From positions 22,538,703 to 22,602,702 of the forward strand of contig NC_090178.1 in assembly GCF_024679245.1 (NCBI RefSeq): a stretch of 64,000 nt of DNA. The letters are read 5' to 3'. The notes below the pieces were generated by a model. That model made no database searches and was not told the DNA's origin. It saw only the letters and a program-made list of their open reading frames with translations. The translations under genes were made by a program, and so were the position numbers. Every line of letters begins with the position of its first letter. Within the stretch, counting starts at the first letter, position 1. Source of the DNA: Pseudorasbora parva. Its lineage: Eukaryota > Chordata > Actinopteri > Cypriniformes > Gobionidae. Below, piece after piece: positions 10,991 to 64,000 of the stretch.

Positions 10991-13654
10991 GAGGGTGGAG
11001 TGAAAGGAGCTTATGAGGAGCGAAAATCAACAGTAAAGAGTAGAGTGTCAAAGAAACCTGACAGTAAATATTATCTGCAAAAAAAATATCTAATCCAACA
11101 GAGGTACATGAAGCAAATACAGGAGACGTCTGAAAAATGTGATCCCTGTCAAGCATCACTTACCAACCAGGCAAGTACTAAGTGCAATTTACACCTTATT
11201 AACCCTTACTTGTTTTATTTTAATGAATCCACATTATACAACAATCATAACCGTGCAGATTTTTTAAACAGTTATATTTTTTGACATTACTTAAAAACAA
11301 TGTACTGTTATATGTCTTTGATTCAGTCCAAAATTAAATCAGACTTAGATCCTTACAGCCTTTCATTAGTTTATCATTCATGCTTTAGATTAATAATAAC
11401 TGTAAAGATGGGTTATGAACGAACATATTCTACTTGCAATCAGTTCACTCTTTTTCTTTTTTCTTTTTCTACTTTTCATTAGTATGTCAAAGGGGTTTCC
11501 ACAGTCGAGGAAAGTATGTCAGGCAATTATTATTTCAGGATATAGCATCTATAGCTTATATATTTGTTATGCTCAATATTTAATAATTGTTTTGCTATAT
11601 TACATTTGCTATAAAGTATTAAATTAAAAACAGGAAAAGTCACGGAGAATTGTGGAAATTCATTAATCAAAATGTACAGAAACATTGACTTTTTTATATA
11701 TAGTGCTTGAGTGTGTTCTTATTTCACGTTTATTTCAACTGTTTAACTCTTGCATGTGAACAGATGCACATCTGCTTGTTTTGTGCCAATGTGTTATATG
11801 CCGCTGCATTTCTAAAAGTGAAGCTGCAGTGAAGCCATGTAGAAAATAATCCAATCAGAGAGTGGGAAAGCGTAATCCTGTGTAATCCCAGCACAGCCAA
11901 GAACAGAGCTCTTTCAGGCAGTGAGAGTGCCCAGATATAAACACAGCAGCACAGACAAACATCCTCTCCTTCATAAAATAATTCATGATGTACATTTAAC
12001 TGGAGCTTCACATTTTACAAAGGCAATAATTTAGCATTAAAGTCTCGAGCCGCAAGCCTCAAATGGCCAGACAGGTGCAGGAACACGTGCAAAGGTCAGC
12101 TGTTATGTTTAAGCGGTTGTTTTTGAGGAATATATACAGGATGTCAGTTGGGGGGAATCTTTCATTTAATCTCAAATTATATACATATGAGGTTTTTTTT
12201 TTAAAGTTTACTATAAACACCAGAAATATCCCTGTGTAGGATATTTGTGTAGTCAAAGATGTTTTTTTGTTTGTTTTTAATGTAGATGTGTTCCTGGTGT
12301 GTCTCTCTTTGTGTATTTGTGTGTGGGGTTGCCAGGTGCTTTACTTTCATTTGATCACCCAGAGTTTCCCAGAGGGTTTCTCTAAGTGATCTCGACAGGT
12401 GTGTGTTGTGTTCTTGCAAAATTGTTACACATTAGATGGTCTGTGGTACAGGTTGCTTAGCAAAGGTGCCTTATAAATTGCATTCCACACAGTTTTATAC
12501 ACCTTAAAGTTTAAGGGTCTATTTCCTGATATTTAGCACAAATGAAGATGGCACACTGATCTCAGATCCCCAGTGAATTTCTGCACTCGTAACCCCACCC
12601 ACTCATATTTCAGTCCTACAACACCTGCCACCTGGCTGTTTCTACGGCAACTGACCAGACCATCTTCAACAACCACACCTGAGAGAGGGGGAGAGAAGAG
12701 ACCACAGACTCTGTCAGGTACTGGGATATATATATATAATATTTTAATTTGTTATGCTGTTAAGCTTACATTAGTCTTTATGTTTTAGTGGACACATACT
12801 AATTTTAAATATTAAAGTAATATTTTAGTATTAATAGTAAATATTTTAAATGTCATTTTCATTTTTTAATGCAAAATAAATATTTTCAACTTTCAGTTTT
12901 CAAATATTTACCACATTTACCACAAATCTATTATGTATTTTAATGTACAATAAAACTTTTTCTTACATTTTTGCACTAAGGTTTATGACATTTAACAAAA
13001 TAAAAAATAAAGTAAATGTTTTGCTAAATTTCGAAATTTAAAAATTAAGACATTTATTTAAAAAATATTAATATGCAAAATATGTAATCTTTGTATTTTT
13101 TGTATTTCAAAACTAAATCATATTAAGCGTTGTTTTCCATTATATTAATGTAACTTGTTATAACCATGACACAACTTTGTTATAATTATTTGTGTAATAT
13201 AATAATGTTTTAAAAATATTAAAAAAATATATATATTTAATATAAATTATACTATTAACCTTACATTGATACCCTGTAGGTTAAGTGAGCTTAAATATAT
13301 ATATTATAATTTTTCAATGTAAATAAATATATTGATTTAATTCAGTTTTCAAAGGCAAATAGTTTATTTAGTTTTTAATAATAGTTTTTGCCACATATTA
13401 GGTGAAAATCTTTTGTTTTATTGTTTTTTTGTTGTGCAAATTATGTAATGTTTGTATTTTCTGTATTGTTGGATCCATCCATTCTCCGAACTGCTTATCC
13501 TCTGTAGGGTTACAGGTGTTTTATTAGATTTTAAAATGAAATTAAATGAAATTAGGCATTTTCCCCATTATATTAATGTAAAATGTCTTAACAATGAGGC
13601 AGCTTTTCAGTTATTGTAATTATTTTACGGTGTGTGTACGTGTGTGTCCTCTAG
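10991..13654. other. Intergenic stretch and 5' region of the RNF41-like gene
   Basis: AT-rich sequence without a recognisable protein exon. A GT donor (CTGTCAG|GTACTG, edge 12717) follows a purine-rich CpG-poor segment from about 12540 and could close a non-coding first exon of the RNF41-like gene. A GC-type donor (CCAG|GCAAGT near 11170) is another weak option. Positions 13465-13505 carry a fragment of the common teleost ATCCATCCATTC...GCTTATCC repeat. Otherwise I see nothing. Confidence 0.35.
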
Positions 13655-13655
13655 G

Positions 13656-16471
13656 ATGGGCTACGATCTGGAACGCTTTGTAGGCTATGTGAACGAGGGT
13701 CTGCTGTGCTGTGTATGTCGGGACGTGTTAGAAAATCCTCTGCAGGCTCCGTGTGAACATGCCTTCTGCAGCTCCTGCATTCACGGATGGCTCATCCACC
13801 ATAACAGCTGTCCTGAGGACCGCTTGCCGTTAGACATCACACATCTACGCCCTCTGTTCAGGTACTGCGGATGTATTAAGCACCTGCATATGCAAAGAAT
13901 CACTTTAATGTTAATACATTTTATTGAATCATGCCTCTTACCTATTCATATGACATACATGTGTGTTGTGTGTTACAGATACATGAGGAATGATTTAGCA
14001 AGGCTGCAGGTGAGGTGTCTGTTCCGGCCACAAGGTTGTGAGGTCATATGTGAGCTGGAGTCAATTCATCGGCATGAGCAACAGTGTGATTATGCTTTGC
14101 TGAACTGCAGTAATGCAGGTACACATAAACAAGCATGTATAGGCTATAACTATGTCTCAGTACTTGTACCTACACTTTTTTGGCACGGGACAGGTGGCTA
14201 CTGCCTTATTCATACATACAATTCAAAGCGCAGATAAATGAGTGTTGTAACCACAAGATAGAGCACCTACTGCTCAGTAATCACATCTTTAATTATTAAT
14301 GAGGGACCCCCCTCAGGCAGCCAATGAGGTAAAACCTTTATCTTAGGGTTAATACAATTGAGTAGGTCAGGGTTAATACAATTGAGTAGCTCAGTTAATG
14401 AGCTAACAGAGGCAGATTCTTGCACATAATAGACATGTATTAGTTTCAGTAAACCTAATGCAGCATTCCCTAATCCTTCAAATATTTGTTTGTGTGGATG
14501 TATTTAAATATGCAGGTGACGAGTACTTGTGTTACCGTTGTGGTAGGTGTTGTTTTATATGTGTTTTGCAAACTCTGTGTGTGTCTTTTTCTGCAATAAG
14601 TTTTTTTTTTTTTTTTTTTTACCACTTGCCCTGCCAACATTTTTACTGGCTTGTCACAAATGATACATTTCAAATTTGTATTCATTTATATTTTTGAATT
14701 CAGATCTGTAATTTGAAACAAATAATTAAAAATGTTTATATTTAAAAAAAATATTATATGCATTAAAACATTTTCTTCACAAAGATAATAGCTGGTGAAC
14801 ATTATACATTAATTATTATTATACAGCAAACACAAATACAGTCATAAATTCATAAACCCTTGTAAACTGTTAGTAATATACTACCGTTTAAACGTTTGGG
14901 GCTAGTAAAAAAAAATTCTGGTTGGATTTTTTTATTAAGCAAGAATGCATGAAATTTATCAAAAAGCATTTATAAAGTAAAAAAAATAAATAAACATTTC
15001 AATTTTTGTTATGTTTAAACGGACATGTTCGGACATCTGTTTCAACATTAATTTTAAGCCACATGGCTATTTGTAACATTTTAATAATAATAATGTATGT
15101 TTCTTGAGTACTAAATCCGCTCGTATGATCACATTAGTATGTCATAAAAGCGATATATTTTGAAATATAGTTAAAAAAATAAAACATAGTTTCACAATAT
15201 TATGCCTTATGCTGTACTTTTTATCAAATAAATGCAACCTTGGTAAGCATGAGACTTCTTTCAAAAGCAATCAAAAATCTTACTAACCCCCAACTTTTGA
15301 ACAGTAGTGTACATTTAAAATTGTTATAAAAGTTTCATTTAGATTTATTATTTTAAATGTAGTTTTAAATTTATTTAATAATTTTTTAAAAATATTATAC
15401 ATTTCATTTTTATCAAATGTTACATTTCATTCACAAAGAGAATTGGCAATAACAGTTGGACATTATACATCATAATTAAACAGAACACAAAGGCAGTCAT
15501 AACTTCATAAACACCTTTGCTAGAAAATGTTGGCATGCATGGGATTTTTTTTTTTTTTTGATTGGTTTGTAATTTTCAACCCATTCTTACTGATGCTAGC
15601 AGCACTATCAAGTCATTTTTGCAATTTTGACAAATCCTCATTTGTCAGCCAACTAGATCATTTCAACTAGGGCTGTCCTTATTGACCGGCCCTGCCTGTT
15701 AGATTCTTCCAACAATCTCCGTGCATGAACATTTGCCATGTGCCAGGGTTCATTCCGTCTCTGTTAATGTTTCTCTGCAATCGTTCAGGCTGCCCAGTTC
15801 AGGTGTCGCGGCGCTCTCTGGAAGCTCATCTGTGTGTATGCGAATACAGCAGTAGAGTTTGCCCAAGTGGCTGTGGATACACAATCCTAAACAATGAGGA
15901 GGCCCAACACAACTGTGTATCAGAGCTACGAGCTGAGCTGGACATGCTCCGGTAGAAACATTCTGCTCGAGTCTTTGAATTGTGACCATGTAAATGCTGT
16001 ACGGTTAGAAAAATGTGTGTTTATTATAGGGCAGAATTAGACTGCAAAGTCGAAGAGGTGAGGCATGAAATGGAATCTCGCTTGGATTCCCAAAGACGAC
16101 ACATGGTGCAGAAGGAGAGTTTGCTGAGGAGTGAAGTGGACGAACTTAAGGTACAATACTTTTCACATCAACAGGCTTTTTGTGCAATAAGTTACTGACA
16201 CGTGTGTGTTTGTGCAAAGGGCCAGCTGTCCCGCGTCATGTCAGATGTCCGCATTTTACTGGGTGCAGAGAGGGCACGCAGACAAGAGCTAGAGAGGGCC
16301 GAGCTTGAAAAGGCGGAGCTTCTTGAACTTTTAAAAAGGGAGGGGCTCAGGCCAGCCACACCCTCTGAAGCTGCAGCTCCGCCCCCTGCTGAGGTACCAA
16401 GAAAACCAAGCCCACGAAGCCTAGCTCTGGACTGCATCAAAAGGAAGAATAGAGAGGTGACAGTTATCTGA
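13656..16471 (+). CDS. rnf41l: RNF41-like RING finger protein (probable E3 ubiquitin ligase)
   Basis: Five coding exons: 13656-13861, 13979-14118, 15789-15951, 16030-16150, 16220-16471 (stop TGA), 293 residues. The N-terminus MGYDLERF resembles RNF41/Nrdp1 (MGYDVTRF). The RING is the unusual C3HC3D type, with C18, C21, C33, H35, C38, C41, C52 and D55, as in RNF41. Residues about 70-160 contain Cys/His pairs of the TRAF-like zinc-finger kind (CLFRPQGCEVIC, HRHEQQC, GCPVQV). Residues about 160-250 are a coiled coil rich in RAELD, KVEEVRHEME and ERAELEKAELLEL. The tail is Pro/Ala-rich and ends REVTVI, a class I PDZ-ligand pattern. It lacks the USP8-binding domain of true RNF41, so it is a paralogue. 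RNF151 is the next best relative. The symbol is my recognition of the fish name and is less sure than the family. Confidence 0.85.
14878..15311. mobile_element. hAT-type short non-autonomous element
   Basis: In the RNF41-like intron 14119-15788. Left end TACTACCGTTTAAACGTTTGGGG; right end CCCCAACTTTTGAACAGTAGTG. The ends are inverted repeats of a family that is very common in fish genomes. It has no open reading frame. Confidence 0.7.
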
Positions 16472-16974
16472 GGATGCTGATTTTCACAATAGAACAGTAA
16501 AGAAAAGGGAACATATGATGGTAATGGAAAACCACTAGCTGGAACTCATCTTCTGAATAAGGCCCCATTATTGGATCTCCTCTGAGTAAACTGAATGAGT
16601 GCTCTGAGACAGGTCAGGTGCTAAGATTAAACCAAATTGTGTAGTAAAAACTTTTTTTTAACAATTTTGTATGTTTTTAGAATTTGAGAGGCTTGTTTTC
16701 CCATTTGAAAGAGCAACATAGATGCATTCTGCTACATTTGTTGATATTAAAACAGTTTTGACAAATTACACTGTGGATTGTTCTATAAAAATACACTCAA
16801 ACATATCCTCACAAGAATTTAATTATATTTAACAGTTTTAAAAATGAGAGAAACACAAAACATGACAATGATATACACAATATCAGTCGGTGGTTGCAAC
16901 AGATACAGCAGATCCACATCCTGATTGGTCCTTTAGAGCCTGAAGGCTGAGTCTGCTTTGCTCAAAGGCAGTGC
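16472..16974. terminator. Convergent 3' ends of the RNF41-like gene and VIRMA
   Basis: 503 bp separate the two stop codons. On the plus strand ATTAAA at 16746-16751 can end the RNF41-like transcript. On the minus strand ATTAAA at 16818-16823 can end VIRMA. The two tails therefore come within about 50-80 bp of each other or overlap. There is no other gene here. Confidence 0.5.
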
Positions 16975-41392
<24,418 letters not shown>

Positions 41393-41400
<8 letters not shown>

Positions 41401-41445
41401 CTTTCTTGGTCACATTAGGACTTCCGGTAAGGAAAATACTTCCGG
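41393..41445 (-). promoter_or_regulatory. VIRMA core promoter: YY1-type site at the start codon and two ETS sites
   Basis: On the minus strand AAAGATGGCGGGG contains the ATG and resembles the YY1 element AANATGGCG. Two ACTTCCGG boxes (ETS/GABPA-type) lie at 41420-41427 and 41438-41445, 20-45 bp upstream of the start codon. This is the usual layout of a housekeeping TATA-less promoter, with transcription starting very near the ATG. Confidence 0.55.
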
Positions 41446-43088
<1,643 letters not shown>

Positions 43089-43253
43089 TCACATCATGTA
43101 GCACGAGCGAGCGCGTTTTCTGCATGCCCTGCCACGTCCTTGTTTCTCAGCAGCAGTAGGAGGGCTTTCTCTTGGGCAGGTATCTATTACCTGTGTCACG
43201 TGGGCGGTGGCCAGGTAGGGCGCACACAAAACCAGCGCGATCCAAGCAGCCAT
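43089..43253 (-). CDS. Possible small secreted peptide (54 residues), antisense to the ESRP1 promoter
   Basis: Unrecognised. The ATG at 43251-43253 has a strong context (G at -3, G at +4). The first 19 residues, MAAWIALVLCAPYLATAHV, look like a signal peptide with an ATA cleavage site. The rest has three Cys and a basic tail (RACRKRARSCYMM). A possible splice donor, CACAG|GTAATAG (exon edge 43191), follows residue 21, so this could instead be the first exon of a longer secreted protein. An upstream in-frame ATG lies at 43301. It could be a chance frame in CpG-rich promoter DNA. No homologue comes to mind. Confidence 0.2.
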   Translation of the reverse strand: MAAWIALVLCAPYLATAHVTQVIDTCPRESPPTAAEKQGRGRACRKRARSCYMM

Positions 43254-43469
43254 TGCGGAGCAGAGCCAGGGGTTTCGGACTGGTTTGCATTCGATTCTCA
43301 CGCAATTAAAAGGCCACGGGGCACATCAAGGCGAGTCCGAACCCGGCACTGATCTGTCCGTAAGGTGTGGGGTCACTGGGCTCTTCGCTTCTCTGTCACC
43401 TGGAGTTGATCTCTAGGGTTTTGCTTTTGCTATCGGGGTGGTGACAATAGTTTTTTTTCTTTCTTAAAA
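43254..43469 (+). promoter_or_regulatory. ESRP1 5' UTR and proximal promoter
   Basis: CpG-richer than its surroundings, with no stop-free extension of the ESRP1 frame. The ESRP1 ATG (43470) follows TTCTTAAAA. The start of transcription cannot be placed by eye. Confidence 0.4.
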
Positions 43470-59784
<16,315 letters not shown>

Positions 59785-60549
59785 GCCAGTCTATTGACGA
59801 GGCCACGCCCCTGTGGTGGATTCAACAAACCCCTCAAAACAAAGCAGTTTATGCCATTTATGCTATTTATATGAGAATTTTAAAAAGAATTATATGTATT
59901 TTGACATTAATGTATATTGCACATTGTTTTTTTATGCATTAGAGCTAATATTCTGCTCATAAGGTTTTTGCTGAAGACGTGTGTGTGTGTGTGTGTGTGA
60001 GAGAGCGAGAGAGAGAGAGTTAATATGTTTGTGTACATGCACATGCAGTGATGTTCACTCAGGAAATAGCTTCTCAAACCAGGGTCAACACATTATAGCT
60101 GCCGAATCAAAGGCAAACTTTCACTGAAACCATAAATTTAAGCCAAAGGACCGTAAAAAAAGTGTGTTAGTGCCTCCCTGTTGATGTGACCCTACCGTGA
60201 GTATGTGTGAATGCGTAGAGACCTTCTCAAGCCTCTTTTTTTCCTTTCTTTGAAGGTTTTAATTTGCATGAAGTTTATAGAGCTAGCTGTTTAAACATGT
60301 TTACAAGATTCGCCAAATCCTTACACCACGCACAACACAGTTTTGTGGATGTCTGAAACATGTAGTTCTGTAAGTCATTTCGCCAAATATAGCTTAGAAT
60401 CAGAAACAACTTACTTTTGTGCTTTATACGCGTGTCTGTGTCATGCATCAGAAAAATACGTATTGTCCATACCAATCAATGTACAAAATTCTATAGATAA
60501 ATGTGCTTTTTTATGTGTGTGTGTGTCGTACATGTAACCCAATTGATGA

Positions 60550-60585
<36 letters not shown>

Positions 60586-61330
60586 ACAGTAACCAAAAGT
60601 CAATGCATGTGTGTTTATTTACTGCACTCAGAGAGTGTTTTCGGACCTGCTGTAATCCACACAGGTGTATTTTTTACCCATTGTCTGTGTATTAATGAGA
60701 GTGTTTGTGTGCATCTGCTGGAATGTGAACAGGTTGATTTTTTTACCTGCAGCTATATCCCATCTGTACCCTGTTTGTTTAAGCCAATGTGCCTCATTTA
60801 TTATACTCTGCTTTTTTTTTTTTTTTTTTTTTAAATACTAGGAGTAATTTGCATGTTTAGGCTTTTATGAACAGTAGGAGTAAAGTGTATGACAGAGAAA
60901 TATTCAGTGTGATTTATTTGTACTAGTACCCAAACATGCCAACAGGCAGTAGTTAAAGCAGAAGCACTACTAACTCATGTTACCATATTTGTAATTCTTA
61001 ACATAAGTAGAAAAAAGAAATCAAGAATTTGGCTGTTTGGAGAAAGTATTATTTTATTTAGATATTTTATAATAACTTAAAATAAAGTAAATGTAACAAT
61101 ATTTCAGAGGGATTGAGTAACTGGCTCACGTTTGTATTTACATTTCACACCTAAAAAAGTGATTGAGCTACATGAAATATAATTTTTTCCAGTGTGGTCA
61201 TATCAAAATATTAACACTGGAGTTGCTCTCCCTTATGAGAATCAAGTTGTATACAAGAAAATAAAAAGTTTACATTTTGTTTGTTGCTCCTGCTCTACTT
61301 CTCAAAGGCAAACCTGAAATGTGTATTTAA
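59785..61330 (+). other. ESRP1 3' UTR region with candidate poly(A) signals
   Basis: No further coding exon. (TG)n runs occur at 59980-59998 and 60550-60583. AATAAA at 61081-61086 and at 61260-61265 are candidate ends, giving a 3' UTR of about 1.3-1.5 kb. A T-run lies at about 60812-60831. Confidence 0.45.
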
Positions 61331-61343
61331 TGCCCTCTAGTGG
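61331..61343 (-). promoter_or_regulatory. CTCF-type core motif downstream of ESRP1
   Basis: TGCCCTCTAGTGG on the plus strand reads CCACTAGAGGGCA on the minus strand, a close match to the CTCF core. An ETS-type ACTTCCGGAA lies about 40 bp further on, at 61380-61389. Confidence 0.45.
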
Positions 61344-61955
61344 GCAACGTGATCATCAATGCTTGTTCTCCTCGTCCGCACTTCCGGAAATATCTTCCTT
61401 GTTTTTAATATTAAAAGAGAGAAAGGATATTATTTTATAAAACTGCAGTTTCATATGAAATGTATAATAGGGATAGCAGTACAATTTCCCACAAAATATA
61501 TATATTAGAAACCTTTAACTTTGCATGACATTAAAGCACATGTTCAGAATAGAATACCAACTAGCATACTATTAACTGCATGCTGCGCAGTACACACTAT
61601 ATATACACTGTCTAAAAATAGTATCTGATGCAGTACAATATATAAGGGCACGTTTTAAACCTAGTTTGGTTACATGACCTCATTATGCTTTCAGGTTAAG
61701 TGGCGCTAATTATATCACAAATAAGTTAATTTAATCCAATTTAAAAATGTTGACTAAGTGTCCTCTCTTTTTTACACTTTAAAAAAAAACATTTTGTGTA
61801 AAAAGGCGTTTAAATATAAAAATGTGTTTTGGGCTGGTTAATTAAACAGTGATTTAAAATAGATTAAAAAATTGCAGCTGTTCACAAGTCGCATTTAAAA
61901 ATGCATTGTGTTGTGGGATATAGTGACCCAGGCACTGTGCTCTCCCGCACACTGT

Positions 61956-62349
61956 GGCTGCATCCGAAATCACTTACTTTCCTACTATATAGTAGGCAAA
62001 AAAACTGTAGGCTATGCAACAAGAGAAGTGTGTCTGAATTCACAGTACTCAGAGTAGGCAAAATGTACCAAGATGACCTACTTCTTCAGGCGAGTTTGAA
62101 GTTTGCATACAATGGACACTTTACTATTCCATGAGGCCACAGGAGAGGATTTGTAAATGGCAGAGAAGCAACGTAACTGATGCTGGTAGGTCGCATGACA
62201 AAGATAACATGCCAAATGTAGTATGTCCAGATTACATTCATACTACACATAAGCATACTACATAGAACATACTTTTTTAATGGTGATAAAATAATTACTT
62301 ATTCAAAATAAGTACCTAATCAAGAGAGTGTGTGATTTCGGACACAGCC
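61956..62349. mobile_element. Palindromic short element with GGCTGCATCCGAAATC ends
   Basis: Left GGCTGCATCCGAAATCAC; right GTGATTTCGGACACAGCC. The inside is rich in TATAGTAGGCA and TACTACAT sequence. It is a common palindromic fish repeat and is non-coding. Confidence 0.7.
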
Positions 62350-64000
62350 TGTGGAAGGTCATCCAGGTATTTTGCATACTGTGCACAGTATGTATACAGC
62401 ATACTACAGAGATACGGAGTATGTTTAGTATAGTAGTATGCTATTCAGAACAAAGCCAATTACAGTAGGCCTATACATTGACAGCTTTAAGCGAAGCCGG
62501 AGGCGTTTAAATTAACTCTGCCCTTCAGGAAACCATTGACAGATTATAAAATATTGAGAAAAATAAGTGATAAGAATTATTCAAAGTTAACCAGTCATTA
62601 TGTCAGTTTATACAGCGCCAATGCAGATGCCATGCTATGAACAGAACAAGCAAACAAATGTTTCTGAAAACCCAGCTGTGTGGTATTAGCAAAATGCTAA
62701 AATAGCTCTTATAGCATAGAGGTTTTTTAGGTCTGTTTACTGTGTAACAGTGAAATAAATTAGTGCATTGAGTTAAGGGCTCTCTTTTCAGTCTAGTATT
62801 TGTTGTCTGTAAGTAGATGTGTTGTGTGTGTGGTCTCATAGTTCTGTCATTAACAGAGCCCTCAGCAGTTTCTCTCTCTCCATCCGCAGGTCTTCAGAGC
62901 TTTACACATACAAAGACAAACACATTAACAGAAAGAAGGATGGGAACAATCAGAGAAAACAGCAACAGATGGAAAGGAAAATGGACAAACATGCATAAAA
63001 AAATTAAGATATGAATAATCAAAAAGAGCCTGTTGTGTGTGTATGTTACCTTTCTGTATGTGTCGCATATGGTAGCAGGTGAGGTACTGGACTGGGGAAA
63101 AACAGGGGGGAGTTGTCACGCTCCAAACATGGAGTATCCTTCTGCTGTGGAGAAAAGAAAGAAAAAAACAATGTCTTTATATGGTCACCTACAGTATCTG
63201 CAGGGCTTAAATTGGGATTTAAATTGTGATAGAACTTTGCCAACGAACCAAACAAAACTTTTACTGCCTATCAGTAGATTCATATCAGAAACAGTGGTTG
63301 CATTTTATTAGTATTTTGTATGTTTTAAAACATACAGTATCCATCTTTTTTTCAACACAAAATAAGCTAATTCCTGTGAAGAGACTTCCAATTGATTAAC
63401 CGCTATAGGTGAGTAACTAGAAGAGCAAAGTAGTTATCAAAGCAGTAAAACTATTTGTTCTACAAACCACCAGTGCGTTTATGATTATCTTAATAAAATA
63501 ATATGATAGCAGTTTGCAATATCAACGTATATCCCAAAACTACGTATATCCCATTTTGAACTAGCTAAAAATGTAGAGCGGAACATGATTTTGTTCTTCA
63601 AATATGATTGGATCATTGGATTGTTGTGGTTTGCTGTTACTGTGATCTGATGTGAGAGGTTGTCCTGACCTCATGAAAGTAAACATGAGAGGAGAGGAGA
63701 GGAGAGGAGAGGAGAGGAGAGGAGAGGAGAGGAGAGGAGAGGAGAGGAGAGGAGAGGAGAGGAGAGGAGAGGAGAGGAGAGGAGAGGAGAGGAGAGGAGA
63801 GGAGAGGAGAGGAGAGAAAAAAACAAAAAAGTGGTGACAGGTAGCAATAAGAGGCCGGAAAAGTTAAATGTACATATAAGGAACAGCTGGAGGACCATTT
63901 TGCAACTTATTAGGTCAATTGGCAACATGACTGGGAATAAAAAGACCCTCTCAGAGTGGTATTGTCTTAGCCTGTCAAGCCAGACCCACATCAAGATGTT
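62350..64000. other. Right-edge intergenic sequence with a (GGAGA)n array
   Basis: No exon recognised. A pentanucleotide array of GGAGA units occupies 63687-63814 (about 25 copies). At 63968 TTAGCCTGTC may begin another TAGCCTG-type element that leaves the window. The gene expected next by human synteny (DPY19L4) is not visible. Confidence 0.5.

Noticed and set aside
11730..12419. Minus-strand frames of 72-93 residues in the RAD54B to RNF41-like interval
   Set aside because: No homology, domain or splice site pattern I can support.
61350..64000. First exons of DPY19L4, the gene next to ESRP1 in human
   Set aside because: No matching coding sequence seen. The ETS motif at 61380 alone is not enough to call a promoter.

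Overview
This window is nuclear DNA from a bony fish, probably a cyprinid. It has vertebrate exon-intron genes with GT-AG introns and an AT-rich background. It also carries long (TA)n, (TG)n, (GGAGA)n and (CTAT)n arrays, and many short palindromic DNA transposons of kinds I recognise from zebrafish and carp relatives. No species can be named from the sequence alone.

Five protein genes are supported. From left to right: (1) RAD54B, minus strand; ten coding exons lie between 423 and 9838, and the C-terminal part runs off the left edge. (2) FSBP, minus strand, a two-exon gene lying wholly inside a RAD54B intron (4667-6614). (3) An RNF41-like RING gene, plus strand (13656-16471). (4) VIRMA (virilizer), minus strand; all 23 coding exons can be joined in frame (16975-41400, 1817 residues). 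(5) ESRP1, plus strand; all 15 coding exons can be joined in frame (43470-59784, 714 residues). The order RAD54B-FSBP-VIRMA-ESRP1 is the same as on human chromosome 8q22. The RNF41-like gene between RAD54B and VIRMA is extra relative to the human order as I know it.

Layout: RAD54B and the RNF41-like gene are divergent. The RNF41-like gene and VIRMA converge, with only 503 bp between stop codons. VIRMA and ESRP1 are head to head, with 2.07 kb between start codons. Functionally, RAD54B is a recombination motor and FSBP a Myb/SANT-type DNA-binding repressor. The RING protein is probably a ubiquitin ligase. VIRMA is the scaffold of the m6A writer complex and ESRP1 an epithelial splicing regulator, so the right half is an RNA-regulation pair. 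I see no operon-like logic; the genes are neighbours by old synteny.

Non-coding content is mostly transposon debris in the large VIRMA introns 1 and 2 and in the ESRP1 introns. The clearest case is a three-deep nest: a hAT-like element with a perfect 8-bp target duplication contains a Tc1-type element, which contains a further small element. Several element families sit at TTAA sites. I found no novel multi-gene system. The most interesting items are a U12-type intron in ESRP1, a possible small secreted peptide antisense to the ESRP1 promoter, (TA)n tracts whose unique flanks are inverted copies of each other, and a 258-bp fold-back element.
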